DNA of 41,373 nucleotides from Pseudoalteromonas sp. MMG010 (GCF_018100905.1 NZ_JAGJEG010000020.1:1-41373), one strand, 5' to 3'; positions 30,168 through 38,522 are shown, counted from the stretch's first letter. Made by a program: numbers and translations. Notes: generated from the letters alone by a model not told the origin.

Positions 30168-31577
30168 TTAAGTACCACAAAATGTATTGTAATTTAGAGC
30201 ATCGTTTATTTTATGATTAAATTCTGCACTATTTTCATTAAAAAGATAAGGCTTATCCATTACTAATTTAAATTTTTTATAAATTTCACTACAACCAGCT
30301 TGAGTAAACTCTAACAAAATATCTTCAATGAGGTTATTTCGTGGGATCACACACGGATTAGCGGCACGCATAATAGTGTAACTATCATTATTAGTGCGAG
30401 CCTGCCATTGCAACATCCAAGCATGTAATACTTTCGGTACCTTTGCGTTTGCTAATAGCGACTCGGTTAGTGAGTTAAATGTATTGGTGTAGTCAAGTTT
30501 GTGTTCGTTTAATAACTTGAGCAGTTCACTAATTAACTCATGATCACCTTCATGTTGCCCCACCAGCCCCAGCTTTTTCTCCCACATTGACGTAAATGCT
30601 TTATTAAATTGCGTTGAAAAGTTATTAATAATTGGGCTTAACAGCTCTATTGCTCGCTCATCATCTTCATCGATTAACCCCATTAGGCTCTCTGCTAGGC
30701 GGGTGCAATTCCAGCTAGCTATATTAGGTTGATTCCCAAAAGCATATCGCCCTTGTTTATCTATCGCGCTATAACAGGTGTCAAAATCAAATTGATTCAT
30801 CATGGCACACGGACCATAATCAATTGTTTCGCCGCTAATTAACGTATTGTCGGTATTCATTACACCGTGAATAAAACCAACTCGCATCCAACTAACCACT
30901 AGCTCTATCTGGCTATTAATTACCTTTTGTAAAAACATCAAATAGCGCTGCGCACCCGTTTCTGTAATCTCACTATAGTGACGTTCTATTGCTAAATCAG
31001 CGAGGTTTTTAAGGCCTTTTAAATCACCTTGTGCTGCCAAATATTGAAATGAGCCAACTCGGATATGACTACTTGCGAAGCGTGTTACAATGGCACCTGG
31101 TTGTGGTGACTGTCGATATACTTGCTCACCACTGCTAACAACGGCCAAACAACGTGTGGTTTTAATACCTAAAGCGTGCATAGCTTCGCTCATAATATAT
31201 TCGCGCACAGCAGGCCCCATTGCACATCGCCCATCACCTCCCCGGCTAAAATGGGTAATGCCTGAACCTTTTAATTGAATATCCCATAATTGATTATCAT
31301 CATCGCTTAACGCACCTAATAAATGAGCACGCCCATCACCTAAACGTGGTGAAAAGTGACCAAATTGATGCCCTGAATACCCTAACGCGACCGCTGGCGT
31401 TGCTAATGCTTGATTACCACTAAATATTTGCACTTTGTCATTTTCAGCCATGTTTATATCAAACTGCTGTGCTAATGGTTCATTCCATAACAATAATTGT
31501 GGATTACTCACCGACGAAGGCGTATTTTCAATAGCAAAATCATCTGCGATGTCTGTGTACCTTGGCAGTAATTTCAT
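30168..31577 (-). CDS. selO: Protein adenylyltransferase SelO (YdiU)
   Basis: Pseudokinase-fold enzyme of 469 residues that transfers AMP from ATP to proteins (AMPylation), linked to oxidative stress in E. coli. Family motifs are YSGHQFGHFSPRLGDGRA, LKGSGITHFSRGGDGRC, HGVMNTDNT and the metal-binding IDYGP. A cysteine sits three residues from the C-terminus (FCGT), where eukaryotic SelO has selenocysteine; E. coli SelO uses its C-terminal Cys for a regulatory disulfide. It follows the glycosylase-like gene by 11 bases in one operon. Confidence 0.95.
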   Translation of the reverse strand: MKLLPRYTDIADDFAIENTPSSVSNPQLLLWNEPLAQQFDINMAENDKVQIFSGNQALATPAVALGYSGHQFGHFSPRLGDGRAHLLGALSDDDNQLWDIQLKGSGITHFSRGGDGRCAMGPAVREYIMSEAMHALGIKTTRCLAVVSSGEQVYRQSPQPGAIVTRFASSHIRVGSFQYLAAQGDLKGLKNLADLAIERHYSEITETGAQRYLMFLQKVINSQIELVVSWMRVGFIHGVMNTDNTLISGETIDYGPCAMMNQFDFDTCYSAIDKQGRYAFGNQPNIASWNCTRLAESLMGLIDEDDERAIELLSPIINNFSTQFNKAFTSMWEKKLGLVGQHEGDHELISELLKLLNEHKLDYTNTFNSLTESLLANAKVPKVLHAWMLQWQARTNNDSYTIMRAANPCVIPRNNLIEDILLEFTQAGCSEIYKKFKLVMDKPYLFNENSAEFNHKINDALNYNTFCGT

Positions 31578-31588
31578 ATGTATTCCTA

Positions 31589-32287
31589 TTATAATGACTG
31601 ACTAATGCCAACCCGGTTATCGCCGACACTATAAGCGACGATTAAACTAAGCTCTTGCATACTCAAACCACTTTGCTGCTGTAATGAGTTAAAAAATGCC
31701 TGTGCTGCAGTCAGTGACTTTTTAGTTTGTAAACCACCCTCAATAATTTTATGCGCCCTTAAGTAATTTTCTACATCGCGCGAAAGCAAAAAGGTATCTT
31801 TTCCTAAAGCACGTAATGCATACGCGCCAGTATTGCCTCCTAAGCGTGCGCCATGTTTTTTTAAATATGCCCATAAGCCAATAATATTATCGCTAGGCCA
31901 CTCAGAAATAAATTTGCTAAAGCTACCATGCTGCTGGGCAACGTCATGAATCATCATGGTGTTTTCGGGGATTGTTTGTACTTTTTTAAAATTTCGGATA
32001 ATGCGCTCATCGGTTGCCTTTTGTTCTAACATCTCCGGTGGCATCATCAGTAGTTTCTCTATGTTAAACTGCCAAAACACCTCTCTAAAACCTGGCCATT
32101 TATTATTTATGACAGACCAGTAAAAACCACTTTGAAATACTTTGCGAGTAAATTCCTCTAACCAATCATCATCAGTGAGTGCTTTTAATTGTTTATTTGT
32201 AGCAGGTTTTACTAATAACTGCTTTAACATAGCCTCAGAACCCTTTCGTTCTATTGCGCGTAAATAAATATCTTGGAAATTTTCCAT
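31589..32287 (-). CDS. DNA-3-methyladenine glycosylase I-like protein
   Basis: Protein of about 232 residues, distantly like the Tag/COG2818 group that removes 3-methyladenine from DNA. Supporting segments are FTRKVFQSGFYWSVINNKWPG near the N-terminus and YALRALGKDTFLLSRDVENY, which resembles a helix-hairpin-helix glycosylase active region. It lacks the zinc-binding cysteines of E. coli Tag, so it is a divergent member and the substrate is uncertain. I prefer the ATG at 32287 over a TTG three codons upstream; AAGG lies 12 bases before it. It is the first gene of an operon with selO. Confidence 0.7.
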   Translation of the reverse strand: MENFQDIYLRAIERKGSEAMLKQLLVKPATNKQLKALTDDDWLEEFTRKVFQSGFYWSVINNKWPGFREVFWQFNIEKLLMMPPEMLEQKATDERIIRNFKKVQTIPENTMMIHDVAQQHGSFSKFISEWPSDNIIGLWAYLKKHGARLGGNTGAYALRALGKDTFLLSRDVENYLRAHKIIEGGLQTKKSLTAAQAFFNSLQQQSGLSMQELSLIVAYSVGDNRVGISQSL

Positions 32288-32386
32288 TTTTATCAACTAC
32301 CTTAATGATTATTTGCTTAGTGTACGAGAAAACACTGTAATACGTAATAGTTGCCATTATCGATGAGTTGTTAAAGTTTTAGCTGC

Positions 32387-32416
32387 TTGACACCTAGATG
32401 GCTAAAATGGTTTAAT
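32387..32416 (+). promoter_or_regulatory. Promoter of the lysine-riboswitch operon
   Basis: TTGACA (32387-32392), an 18-base spacer, and TTTAAT (32411-32416). The -35 is perfect and the -10 acceptable. The predicted start near 32423 is about 45 bases before the riboswitch aptamer. Confidence 0.65.
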
Positions 32417-32466
32417 CTCTGTAATTACCCTATTTTGTATTATCGAGCATTATCGCTAATACACAG

Positions 32467-32660
32467 GGCTAGAAGAGGTGCGTTATTCAGGTAACGTATG
32501 TTTGGAGCGCAAACTCCCATAAACATACGCGAGGGGAATTAACGCCGAGAAATAACGACTTTTGCGAGTTCTTTATTTCGGGCGACTAGGTTGAATCCTA
32601 GCGACTGTCACCAACAGTTAATTTTAATTAACTGCTTAGTTTGGTGGAGAGCTTCTGGTC
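32467..32660 (+). promoter_or_regulatory. Lysine riboswitch (L box)
   Basis: All hallmark segments appear in order: AGAGGTGCG at the 5' side, GAGGGGAATTAACGCCGAG, GGGCGACTAGGTTGAATCC, GACTGTCACC, and GGTGGAGAGCTTCTGG at the 3' side. P1 pairs GGCTAGAAG (32467-32475) with CTTCTGGTC (32652-32660). The aptamer size of about 190 bases is right. Lysine binding should shut off the dapA operon downstream. I see no U-run terminator between aptamer and ATG, so control is probably translational or by RNA decay. Confidence 0.95.
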
Positions 32661-32702
32661 TTAAATAATAAGGCCTCTGCCCTATTGTTCTAAGCCCATT
32701 CG

Positions 32703-32794
32703 CTCTTCGAATAATAAATTCGAATCATGTTAATGCGGCGCTATCAAATATATCTCCTCTTTAACTCTTCGAATAACATAAAAGTTCGTGAGAG
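32703..32794 (+). promoter_or_regulatory. Putative riboswitch expression platform
   Basis: The 12-mer CTCTTCGAATAA occurs twice, at 32703-32714 and 32765-32776. The second copy can pair (CTCT, CGAA) with TTCG and the AGAG that touches the dapA start codon (32785-32794), hiding the RBS. The first copy could compete for the same partner. This suggests a two-state translational switch. It is inferred from pairing by eye. Confidence 0.45.
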
Positions 32795-33679
32795 ATGATC
32801 AACAACTTCAATTTAAACGATTACCCGTTGTGGACTGCACTGGTTACACCCTTTAATCAACAAGGTGATGTTGATTACACTTCGTTGACCGCACTTGTAA
32901 ATGAACAAGCAGCGGCAAAGAATGGGATACTACTGTTAGGTAGCACCGGTGAGGGTTTAGCCCTGACCCTGCAAGAACAAAAAAATATTGTTGAGCACGT
33001 GTGTCAATTAACTCCCAACGTCCCTTTAATGGTTGCGGTAGGCGGTAGTAATTTAGCACAACAACAAGAATGGATTTCGTTTTGCAATAAACTCCCTATT
33101 CATAGCTACTTATTAGGCTCACCTCTTTATGCTAAACCCGGCGAGGTAGGACAAACTCATTGGTATCAAAGCTTACTAAGTAAAAGTGCGCATCCATGTA
33201 TGCTTTATAATGTCCCTGGGCGCAGTGGCGTAAGCATCCCCGTACAAACCATTAAAAATTTAGCATCAAATGATAAGTTATGGGCCTTAAAAGAAGCCAG
33301 TGGCGATATTGCACAATTTGAAGCTTACCGCCAAGCAGCACCTGACTTAGCATTATTTAGCGGGGATGATGCGCTGATGCCTTATTTTGCTCAAGCCGGT
33401 GCTAAAGGTTTAGTATCTGTCGCTTCTAATGCATGGCCTACGCAAACACATGAGTTTGTTTTGCGAAGCTTAAGTGGTCAGCACCCTAATTTATTTGCCC
33501 AGTGGACACGCGCAATTAATAGCTTATTTGCTGTGGCAAACCCAATCCCCGTTAAAGTATTAATGCATTTACAGGGCCGCTTAAACAGCCCTTATTTGCG
33601 TCCACCTTTAACACACCTTGAGTTAACTCAAACCGATTGCATTAATAATGCAAACAACACCATATTATCTTGGCATTAA
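32795..33679 (+). CDS. dapA: 4-hydroxy-tetrahydrodipicolinate synthase family protein
   Basis: Class I aldolase-type (TIM barrel) protein of 294 residues that would condense pyruvate with aspartate semialdehyde, the first committed step to diaminopimelate and lysine. The Schiff-base lysine is K166 (ALKEASGD). Y138 and R143 are in YNVPGRSG. The GSTGE loop (50-53) replaces GTTGE, and the dimer-interface Tyr is in LYAKPGEVG. All expected catalytic residues are present. It is the first gene after the lysine riboswitch, so it is lysine-repressed. It could be the main or a second DapA. The RBS AGAG is very close to the ATG. Confidence 0.88.
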   Translation: MINNFNLNDYPLWTALVTPFNQQGDVDYTSLTALVNEQAAAKNGILLLGSTGEGLALTLQEQKNIVEHVCQLTPNVPLMVAVGGSNLAQQQEWISFCNKLPIHSYLLGSPLYAKPGEVGQTHWYQSLLSKSAHPCMLYNVPGRSGVSIPVQTIKNLASNDKLWALKEASGDIAQFEAYRQAAPDLALFSGDDALMPYFAQAGAKGLVSVASNAWPTQTHEFVLRSLSGQHPNLFAQWTRAINSLFAVANPIPVKVLMHLQGRLNSPYLRPPLTHLELTQTDCINNANNTILSWH

Positions 33680-33702
33680 ACATTAAATACAGGTTTTTAA
33701 AA

Positions 33703-34443
33703 ATGAGCTGGTTAGAACTACTAAACGATTTAGAATCAGGCGCTGTACGCGCTGCATCACAAAACGAACACGGTCAATGGGAAGCGAACGTTGAAGTAAA
33801 ACAAGGAATATTAGAAGCTTTTAAAAATGGCACAAATACAGAGTTTGCAGGCGGGTTCGTAGATAAACATAACCTTGCCCCACAAGAGTTTACCGCAAAC
33901 GATGGTGTACGCATGGTACCAGGCGGCTCAAGTGTTCGTCGTGGTGCATATGTAGCAAAAGGCACCATTATTATGCCACCTGCATATGTAAATATTGGTG
34001 CTTACATCGACGAAGGTACTATGGTAGATAGCCATGCTTTAGTTGGATCATGTGCACAAGTAGGTAAAAACGTACATCTAAGTGCTGCAGTGCAATTAGG
34101 CGGTGTCCTTGAGCCTATCGGTGCAAGCCCTGTTGTTGTGGAAGACGATGCTTTTATCGGCGCAGGCTGTGTGATAGTTGAAGGCGTAGTAGTGAAAAAA
34201 GGCGCCGTACTAGCGCCAGGTGTTCGTTTATCAGCGACTATCCCTGTATACGATTGCGTGAATGAGCGACAGCTTGATAAAGGCGAGCCTATCCCTGAGT
34301 ATGCGATTGTGATACCAGGTTCGCGCCCAGCTTCAAATGAATGGGCACGAGAGCAAGGGTTAAGCATGTCGTGTGCGCTTATTGTAAAGTATCGTGACGA
34401 GCAAAGTGATGCCTCATTGCTATTAGAAGAGGTTTTACGATAA
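33703..34443 (+). CDS. dapD: Short DapD-type N-succinyltransferase
   Basis: Left-handed beta-helix acyltransferase of 246 residues from ATG 33703 (MSWLELLNDLESG), with AGG 9 bases upstream. The hexapeptide core is strongly DapD-like: MPPAYVNIGAYIDEGTMVDS, GSCAQVGKNVHLS, GGVLEPIGASP, AFIGAGCVIVEG. By family knowledge it succinylates tetrahydrodipicolinate. Compared with E. coli DapD (274 residues) it lacks about 35 N-terminal residues, while the core is intact. It lies 23 bases after dapA, and its stop overlaps the next start (TAATG). It may be a paralogue specialised for this operon. Confidence 0.88.
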   Translation: MSWLELLNDLESGAVRAASQNEHGQWEANVEVKQGILEAFKNGTNTEFAGGFVDKHNLAPQEFTANDGVRMVPGGSSVRRGAYVAKGTIIMPPAYVNIGAYIDEGTMVDSHALVGSCAQVGKNVHLSAAVQLGGVLEPIGASPVVVEDDAFIGAGCVIVEGVVVKKGAVLAPGVRLSATIPVYDCVNERQLDKGEPIPEYAIVIPGSRPASNEWAREQGLSMSCALIVKYRDEQSDASLLLEEVLR

Positions 34444-35648
34444 TGGATTTTTTGAGCACGCCTATCAAAACAGCGGTAAGTACACTTACGCAGCAACTTG
34501 ATACGCCTTTTTTTGTTTACGACTTAGATAAGCTAAATACACATTTAGCGCGTTTAATGGCGCAAACCGACGTAAAGCTTTGGTATGCGGTAAAAGCAAA
34601 CCCATTATCTAAAATTATACAAAGCTTAGACAATGCTGGTTTTAACTTTGATGTAGCAAGCAAAGGCGAGCTTGAGCAAGTACTTGCACAAGGTATTAGT
34701 TCTGAGCGCGTGCTCAATACAGGGCCTGCAAAAAGCCCTAAGCAAATCAAACACTTTATTGCCCGTGGTGTGCGTATTTTTGTTGCCGAAAGTCTTAATC
34801 AAGTTAACTGGTTAAATCAGCACGCACAACAACAAGGCATACAACTACAAGTACTTTTACGAGTACAATTACGCTGGCCTGAGGGAGAAAAAAACCCGCT
34901 TGGTGGCGATAGCCTTACTCCGTTTGGGCTAGGTTGCGATGAATGGCAAGCACTAAATACAGCCGACTACCCTGCTCTTCACTTTGATGGCTTGCATATT
35001 TTCCAATGGGGCAATATGTTAAGTACGCAAAAGCTGAGTGAGCTTTGGTCGCAAATGATTAACCCGCTAACAGCACTGGCAAATACGTTAAATATCACCT
35101 TAAAAATTCTCGATTTAGGCGGTGGCTTAGGCATCCCTTATACCCGTGATGATAATACTTTACAGTGGGATGAACTGATTCAAGCATTGGCAAAAATAAA
35201 ACAAGATGCTGGCGTTGATGAGCTTTGGATGGAATTAGGACGTTACGCTGTTGGTGAATGCGGACACTATGCTAACCCTGTTGTGGAACGAAAACTTAAC
35301 TACAATCAACAGCAGGTTATTTTAAGCGGTGGTATTAACCACTTACTTCGCCCTGCAGTAACGAGCCAAGATTTTCCAGTTAATCTATTAAGAGAATCTC
35401 AAGCACCGCTGCAATCAATGAGCTTATATGGCCCATTATGTACCGCCCTTGATTGCTTAGGTGAGCATTCACTCCCAGAAGATTTAAACGAGCAAGACTG
35501 GCTAGTATTCAGCCAGTGTGGGGCCTATGGCTTTAGCGAAAGTATGCCATATTTTTTATGTCATGAATTAGCCAGTGAATACGTAATACAAAACGGTAAT
35601 ATTAGCTGCATACGCCAAGTCGAAGATGCAAGCCACTATTTAAGGTAA
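34443..35648 (+). CDS. Divergent diaminopimelate decarboxylase-type PLP enzyme
   Basis: Fold type III PLP decarboxylase of 401 residues. K51 in WYAVKANP binds PLP. GGGLGIPY binds the phosphate, ELGRYAVGECG matches the family EPGR segment, and FSQCGAYGFSESMP is near the C-terminus. It differs from housekeeping LysA: GPLCTALDCLG replaces the usual G-x-x-CES-x-D, and the segment after GAYG recalls LysA-like decarboxylases of other substrates. By position (riboswitch, dapA, dapD) it most likely decarboxylates meso-diaminopimelate or an acylated form of it. The start overlaps the dapD stop by one base. Confidence 0.8.
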   Translation: MDFLSTPIKTAVSTLTQQLDTPFFVYDLDKLNTHLARLMAQTDVKLWYAVKANPLSKIIQSLDNAGFNFDVASKGELEQVLAQGISSERVLNTGPAKSPKQIKHFIARGVRIFVAESLNQVNWLNQHAQQQGIQLQVLLRVQLRWPEGEKNPLGGDSLTPFGLGCDEWQALNTADYPALHFDGLHIFQWGNMLSTQKLSELWSQMINPLTALANTLNITLKILDLGGGLGIPYTRDDNTLQWDELIQALAKIKQDAGVDELWMELGRYAVGECGHYANPVVERKLNYNQQQVILSGGINHLLRPAVTSQDFPVNLLRESQAPLQSMSLYGPLCTALDCLGEHSLPEDLNEQDWLVFSQCGAYGFSESMPYFLCHELASEYVIQNGNISCIRQVEDASHYLR

Positions 35649-35653
35649 TTAAA

Positions 35654-36775
35654 ATGACGGTTGTAACGGCTATCAGCCAAGAAAATATCATCGTTGGTGA
35701 AGTCGCCAACGGACTACCTCTCACTATTCCTGTATATCGCTTAAAGGGCGATGGCACAGGCCCGAGTGTGTATATACAAGCAAATATGCATGGCGCTGAA
35801 GTGCAAGGTAACGCGGTTATTTACCAGCTGTTAGAACAATTAAAACAGTTAAAATTAAAAGGCGATATCACCTTAGTTCCCTATGCTAACCCTATTGGTT
35901 GCAATCAAAAATCAGGGGAGTTTACTTTAGGTCGATTCGACCCAATAACGGGGACTAACTGGAATCGCATGTATCACTATAACAGTGATTTAGTAACCGA
36001 GTTTGCCAATACTCACAGCCGGTTTAACGACGATGCATTAAAGCGTGCTTTTAAACAATCACTTATTAGTGAAATAAACAATAAGCTGAATGGCCCTGCT
36101 TATTTGCTCAATACAGGTAAACGTATAGCGCTTAACTTACAAAAGTTAGCACATCAGGCAGATATTGTACTGGACTTACATACAGGACCCATTTCAAGCA
36201 AGCACTTATATTGCCCTACGTTTGCACGCAATAGTGCACACTACTTTAATATTGAGCATGTGTTACTGATCCCCAATGATTTTGATGGTGCAATGGATGA
36301 AGCAAGCTTTTGTCCGTGGTGGCACTTATCAGAAAAGCTCGCAACCCAAGGGCGAAAATTTGACGTGCAAGTTGAAGCCTTTACGGTAGAGCTAGGTAGC
36401 CAAGAAAGAATAGACTTAACAGAAGCTAAAAACGATGCCAACAGTATTTTAAGTTACCTCACTTATAAAGCAGTATTTACTGATGCTAATTATCGACCTA
36501 CAGATATTACACGCTACGCATGCCACTTAGACGATTACTTAGCGTATTATGCCCCTATTGGTGGTATGGTTGAATATATTGCTCCACTAGGTGGGCATAT
36601 TAAAGCGGGTGAACCCATAGCGAATATATTAAGAATGGAAAATTACTTACAAGCGCAACCCTTACAAACGCTCACTCTCGATACCGATGCAATAGCCATA
36701 CTCCACTTTGCTTCTGCAAGCGTAAACCAAGGTACCGAATTATATAAGTTTTTCACCAACACATTTGAACTATAA
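35654..36775 (+). CDS. M14-family zinc deacylase, AstE/AspA-like
   Basis: Protein of 373 residues in the succinylglutamate desuccinylase/aspartoacylase group. The zinc ligands are H46 and E49 (NMHGAEVQG) and H176 (LDLHTGPI). The general base is E246 (FTVELGSQ), and GTNWNRMY holds the substrate-binding Asn/Arg. A small C-terminal barrel (about 297-330) resembles a lipoyl-like domain. The RBS (AAGG) overlaps the stop of the preceding gene. The other genes make N-succinyl intermediates of the lysine pathway, so it may remove succinate as DapE (family M20) does. That is an inference; other N-acyl amino acids remain possible. Confidence 0.82.
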   Translation: MTVVTAISQENIIVGEVANGLPLTIPVYRLKGDGTGPSVYIQANMHGAEVQGNAVIYQLLEQLKQLKLKGDITLVPYANPIGCNQKSGEFTLGRFDPITGTNWNRMYHYNSDLVTEFANTHSRFNDDALKRAFKQSLISEINNKLNGPAYLLNTGKRIALNLQKLAHQADIVLDLHTGPISSKHLYCPTFARNSAHYFNIEHVLLIPNDFDGAMDEASFCPWWHLSEKLATQGRKFDVQVEAFTVELGSQERIDLTEAKNDANSILSYLTYKAVFTDANYRPTDITRYACHLDDYLAYYAPIGGMVEYIAPLGGHIKAGEPIANILRMENYLQAQPLQTLTLDTDAIAILHFASASVNQGTELYKFFTNTFEL

Positions 36776-36835
36776 TATTGATTATTATAGTACTCCCGTC
36801 TCATTGCGTGAGAGCTAGGTAATATTACTTAGCAT

Positions 36836-36865
36836 AAAAATAGCGGCTTAAGCCGCTATTTTTTT
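36836..36865. terminator. Bidirectional terminator
   Basis: AAAAA, the self-complementary TAGCGGCTTAAGCCGCTA, and TTTTTTT lie between the convergent M14 deacylase and DUF2959 genes. A- and T-runs on both sides allow termination in both directions. Confidence 0.92.
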
Positions 36866-36884
36866 ACAGTCAAAAAGTATATTT

Positions 36885-37538
36885 TTATGCTTTGTTCATT
36901 TGCTCAATAAACTGATTAGAATCTTCTATCGATTTATTCATATCATTCATTAATAACTGTATATCGCGTTTTAAGCTAGTAAATTCACCTTTAATAGCAG
37001 TAACTGCTTGTGCATTTAAGTTATGTTTTAAATATAAAACATTATCTTTTAATGACGAAAGAACCGGCTCCATTTTACTTTCTGCACTACGCATTGAGCT
37101 AAGTAATTTATTAAACTGACGCTGCGTTTCGGTTAGTTTTTTCCCGCTTTCACGTTTCAGTGTTGTGTTACTGTATTGTTCTAATTCATCAGACCATTCA
37201 GAAAATAAAGCCTGTGCAACATCTTCAACTTTATTTATGTTACTTGTGACATCATCGGCTGCTTTTAAGCTCGATTCATAATCATTATTTAATTGTTCGT
37301 ATGCATCTTGCAACTCACCACCATCAAAATTAATAAGCGTCGTTAAACGCTCTAATGCCGATTGAAATTCTTCTTGTGATTCTTGTTGTGCTTCTTTTGT
37401 TTCTTCTACGCGATCGATTAAAATATCGCGCTTATGCACGCCTACTTTTTCCATAGCTGAGTAATATGCCGTCTGACATCCCGACAAAACTAGCGTAAAC
37501 GCAAGAATTGATGCGTTAAGCAAAGTATGTTTTTTCAT
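36885..37538 (-). CDS. DUF2959 family lipoprotein
   Basis: Protein of 217 residues with a lipoprotein signal (MKKHTLLNASILAFTLVLSG followed by Cys21; lipobox LSGC). The rest is almost entirely helical and charged with long heptad-like stretches (about 45-215), so an elongated coiled coil anchored in the membrane is expected. It resembles DUF2959. Function is unknown. It is a single gene, divergent from yihY and convergent with the lysine operon. Confidence 0.82.
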   Translation of the reverse strand: MKKHTLLNASILAFTLVLSGCQTAYYSAMEKVGVHKRDILIDRVEETKEAQQESQEEFQSALERLTTLINFDGGELQDAYEQLNNDYESSLKAADDVTSNINKVEDVAQALFSEWSDELEQYSNTTLKRESGKKLTETQRQFNKLLSSMRSAESKMEPVLSSLKDNVLYLKHNLNAQAVTAIKGEFTSLKRDIQLLMNDMNKSIEDSNQFIEQMNKA

Positions 37539-37625
37539 TAGAATCCCTAATTAGTTACGTTAGTGCTGTAAATTATGTTACTGATTGATATGATAATCAA
37601 AACTATTTTAGCACAAGTTAATTGT

Positions 37626-38519
37626 ATGAATGATAAGCTCCAGCATTATAAACAGCAAATAAAGTCACTCCTTCGTCAGCAGCCTGGTTGGTGGATGCAA
37701 TATATAAATCGATGTATAGATGACCAGATTACTGTAAATGCAGGTTATTTAGCCTATGTAACGTTATTATCGTTAGTACCATTAATTGCTGTCGGCGTCG
37801 CTATATTTTCTGCATTTCCGGGCTTTGAATCGACCCGTCTAGCTATAGAAAGTTTTTTATTTACCAACTTTGTTCCCACTTCATCTGATGTAATTAAAGA
37901 ACATATTAGCTCTTTTGCAGGTAATGCCAATCAAATGACCGCGGTAGGGATTGGGTTTTTAGCAGCCATTGCATTACTGCTCATTCGAAATGTCGACGCT
38001 ACATTAAATAGAATTTGGCGTATTAAGAAAAAACGCCCAATGATGATCTCATTTGCAATATATTGGATGGTATTAAGCTTAGGACCGGTGCTGCTTGGTG
38101 CCAGTATAGGCGTCACATCATATATTGTGTCACTTGTTTCGTTTGCCGACCAAGGGATCCCCGGCTTTAGCGGTTTTTTATTAAAATTACTTCCTTATAC
38201 CATATCTATGGTCGGCTTTATTATGCTTTACACTCTAGTGCCTAATACTCAAGTCTCTTTTAGGGCTGCTATTCCAGGCGCTTTTTTTGGAGCCTTATTA
38301 TTCGAGCTTACCAAAAAAGGGTTCGCTCTTTACATTAGTCACTTCCCTTCATATGAAGTTATTTATGGAGCTGTAGCGACTATCCCTATTTTATTTGTAT
38401 GGATTTATCTCTCTTGGATCGTTGTATTATTAGGTGCTGAATTTACAGTGTGCATCAGCGAAAATAACCTCCCTGATACCCCCGATATAAATTTAGATAC
38501 TCAAAATAAAGAAGGTTAA
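37626..38519 (+). CDS. yihY: YihY family inner-membrane protein
   Basis: Membrane protein of 297 residues from ATG 37626 with about six hydrophobic segments. It has the family sequences GYLAYVTLLSLVPLIAVGVA, FPSYEVIYGAVATIPILF and VVLLGAEFTV. It matches E. coli YihY along its length. The frame opens 17 codons earlier, but that extension has no family counterpart; neither start has a strong RBS. The family was once called RNase BN, but that activity belongs to another protein; function remains unclear. It is followed by dtd after 3 bases, as in E. coli. Confidence 0.9.
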   Translation: MNDKLQHYKQQIKSLLRQQPGWWMQYINRCIDDQITVNAGYLAYVTLLSLVPLIAVGVAIFSAFPGFESTRLAIESFLFTNFVPTSSDVIKEHISSFAGNANQMTAVGIGFLAAIALLLIRNVDATLNRIWRIKKKRPMMISFAIYWMVLSLGPVLLGASIGVTSYIVSLVSFADQGIPGFSGFLLKLLPYTISMVGFIMLYTLVPNTQVSFRAAIPGAFFGALLFELTKKGFALYISHFPSYEVIYGAVATIPILFVWIYLSWIVVLLGAEFTVCISENNLPDTPDINLDTQNKEG

Positions 38520-38522
38520 AGT

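Noticed and set aside
34002..34496. 164-codon minus-strand ORF opposite dapD
   Set aside because: Antisense to a well-conserved beta-helix gene; Thr/Ser-rich product with no recognisable domain.
32795..36775. A tabtoxin-like beta-lactam cluster
   Set aside because: lysA- and dapD-like genes fit, but there is no beta-lactam synthetase, peptidase or resistance gene in the window, and the lysine riboswitch points to lysine supply. Kept only as a weak alternative.
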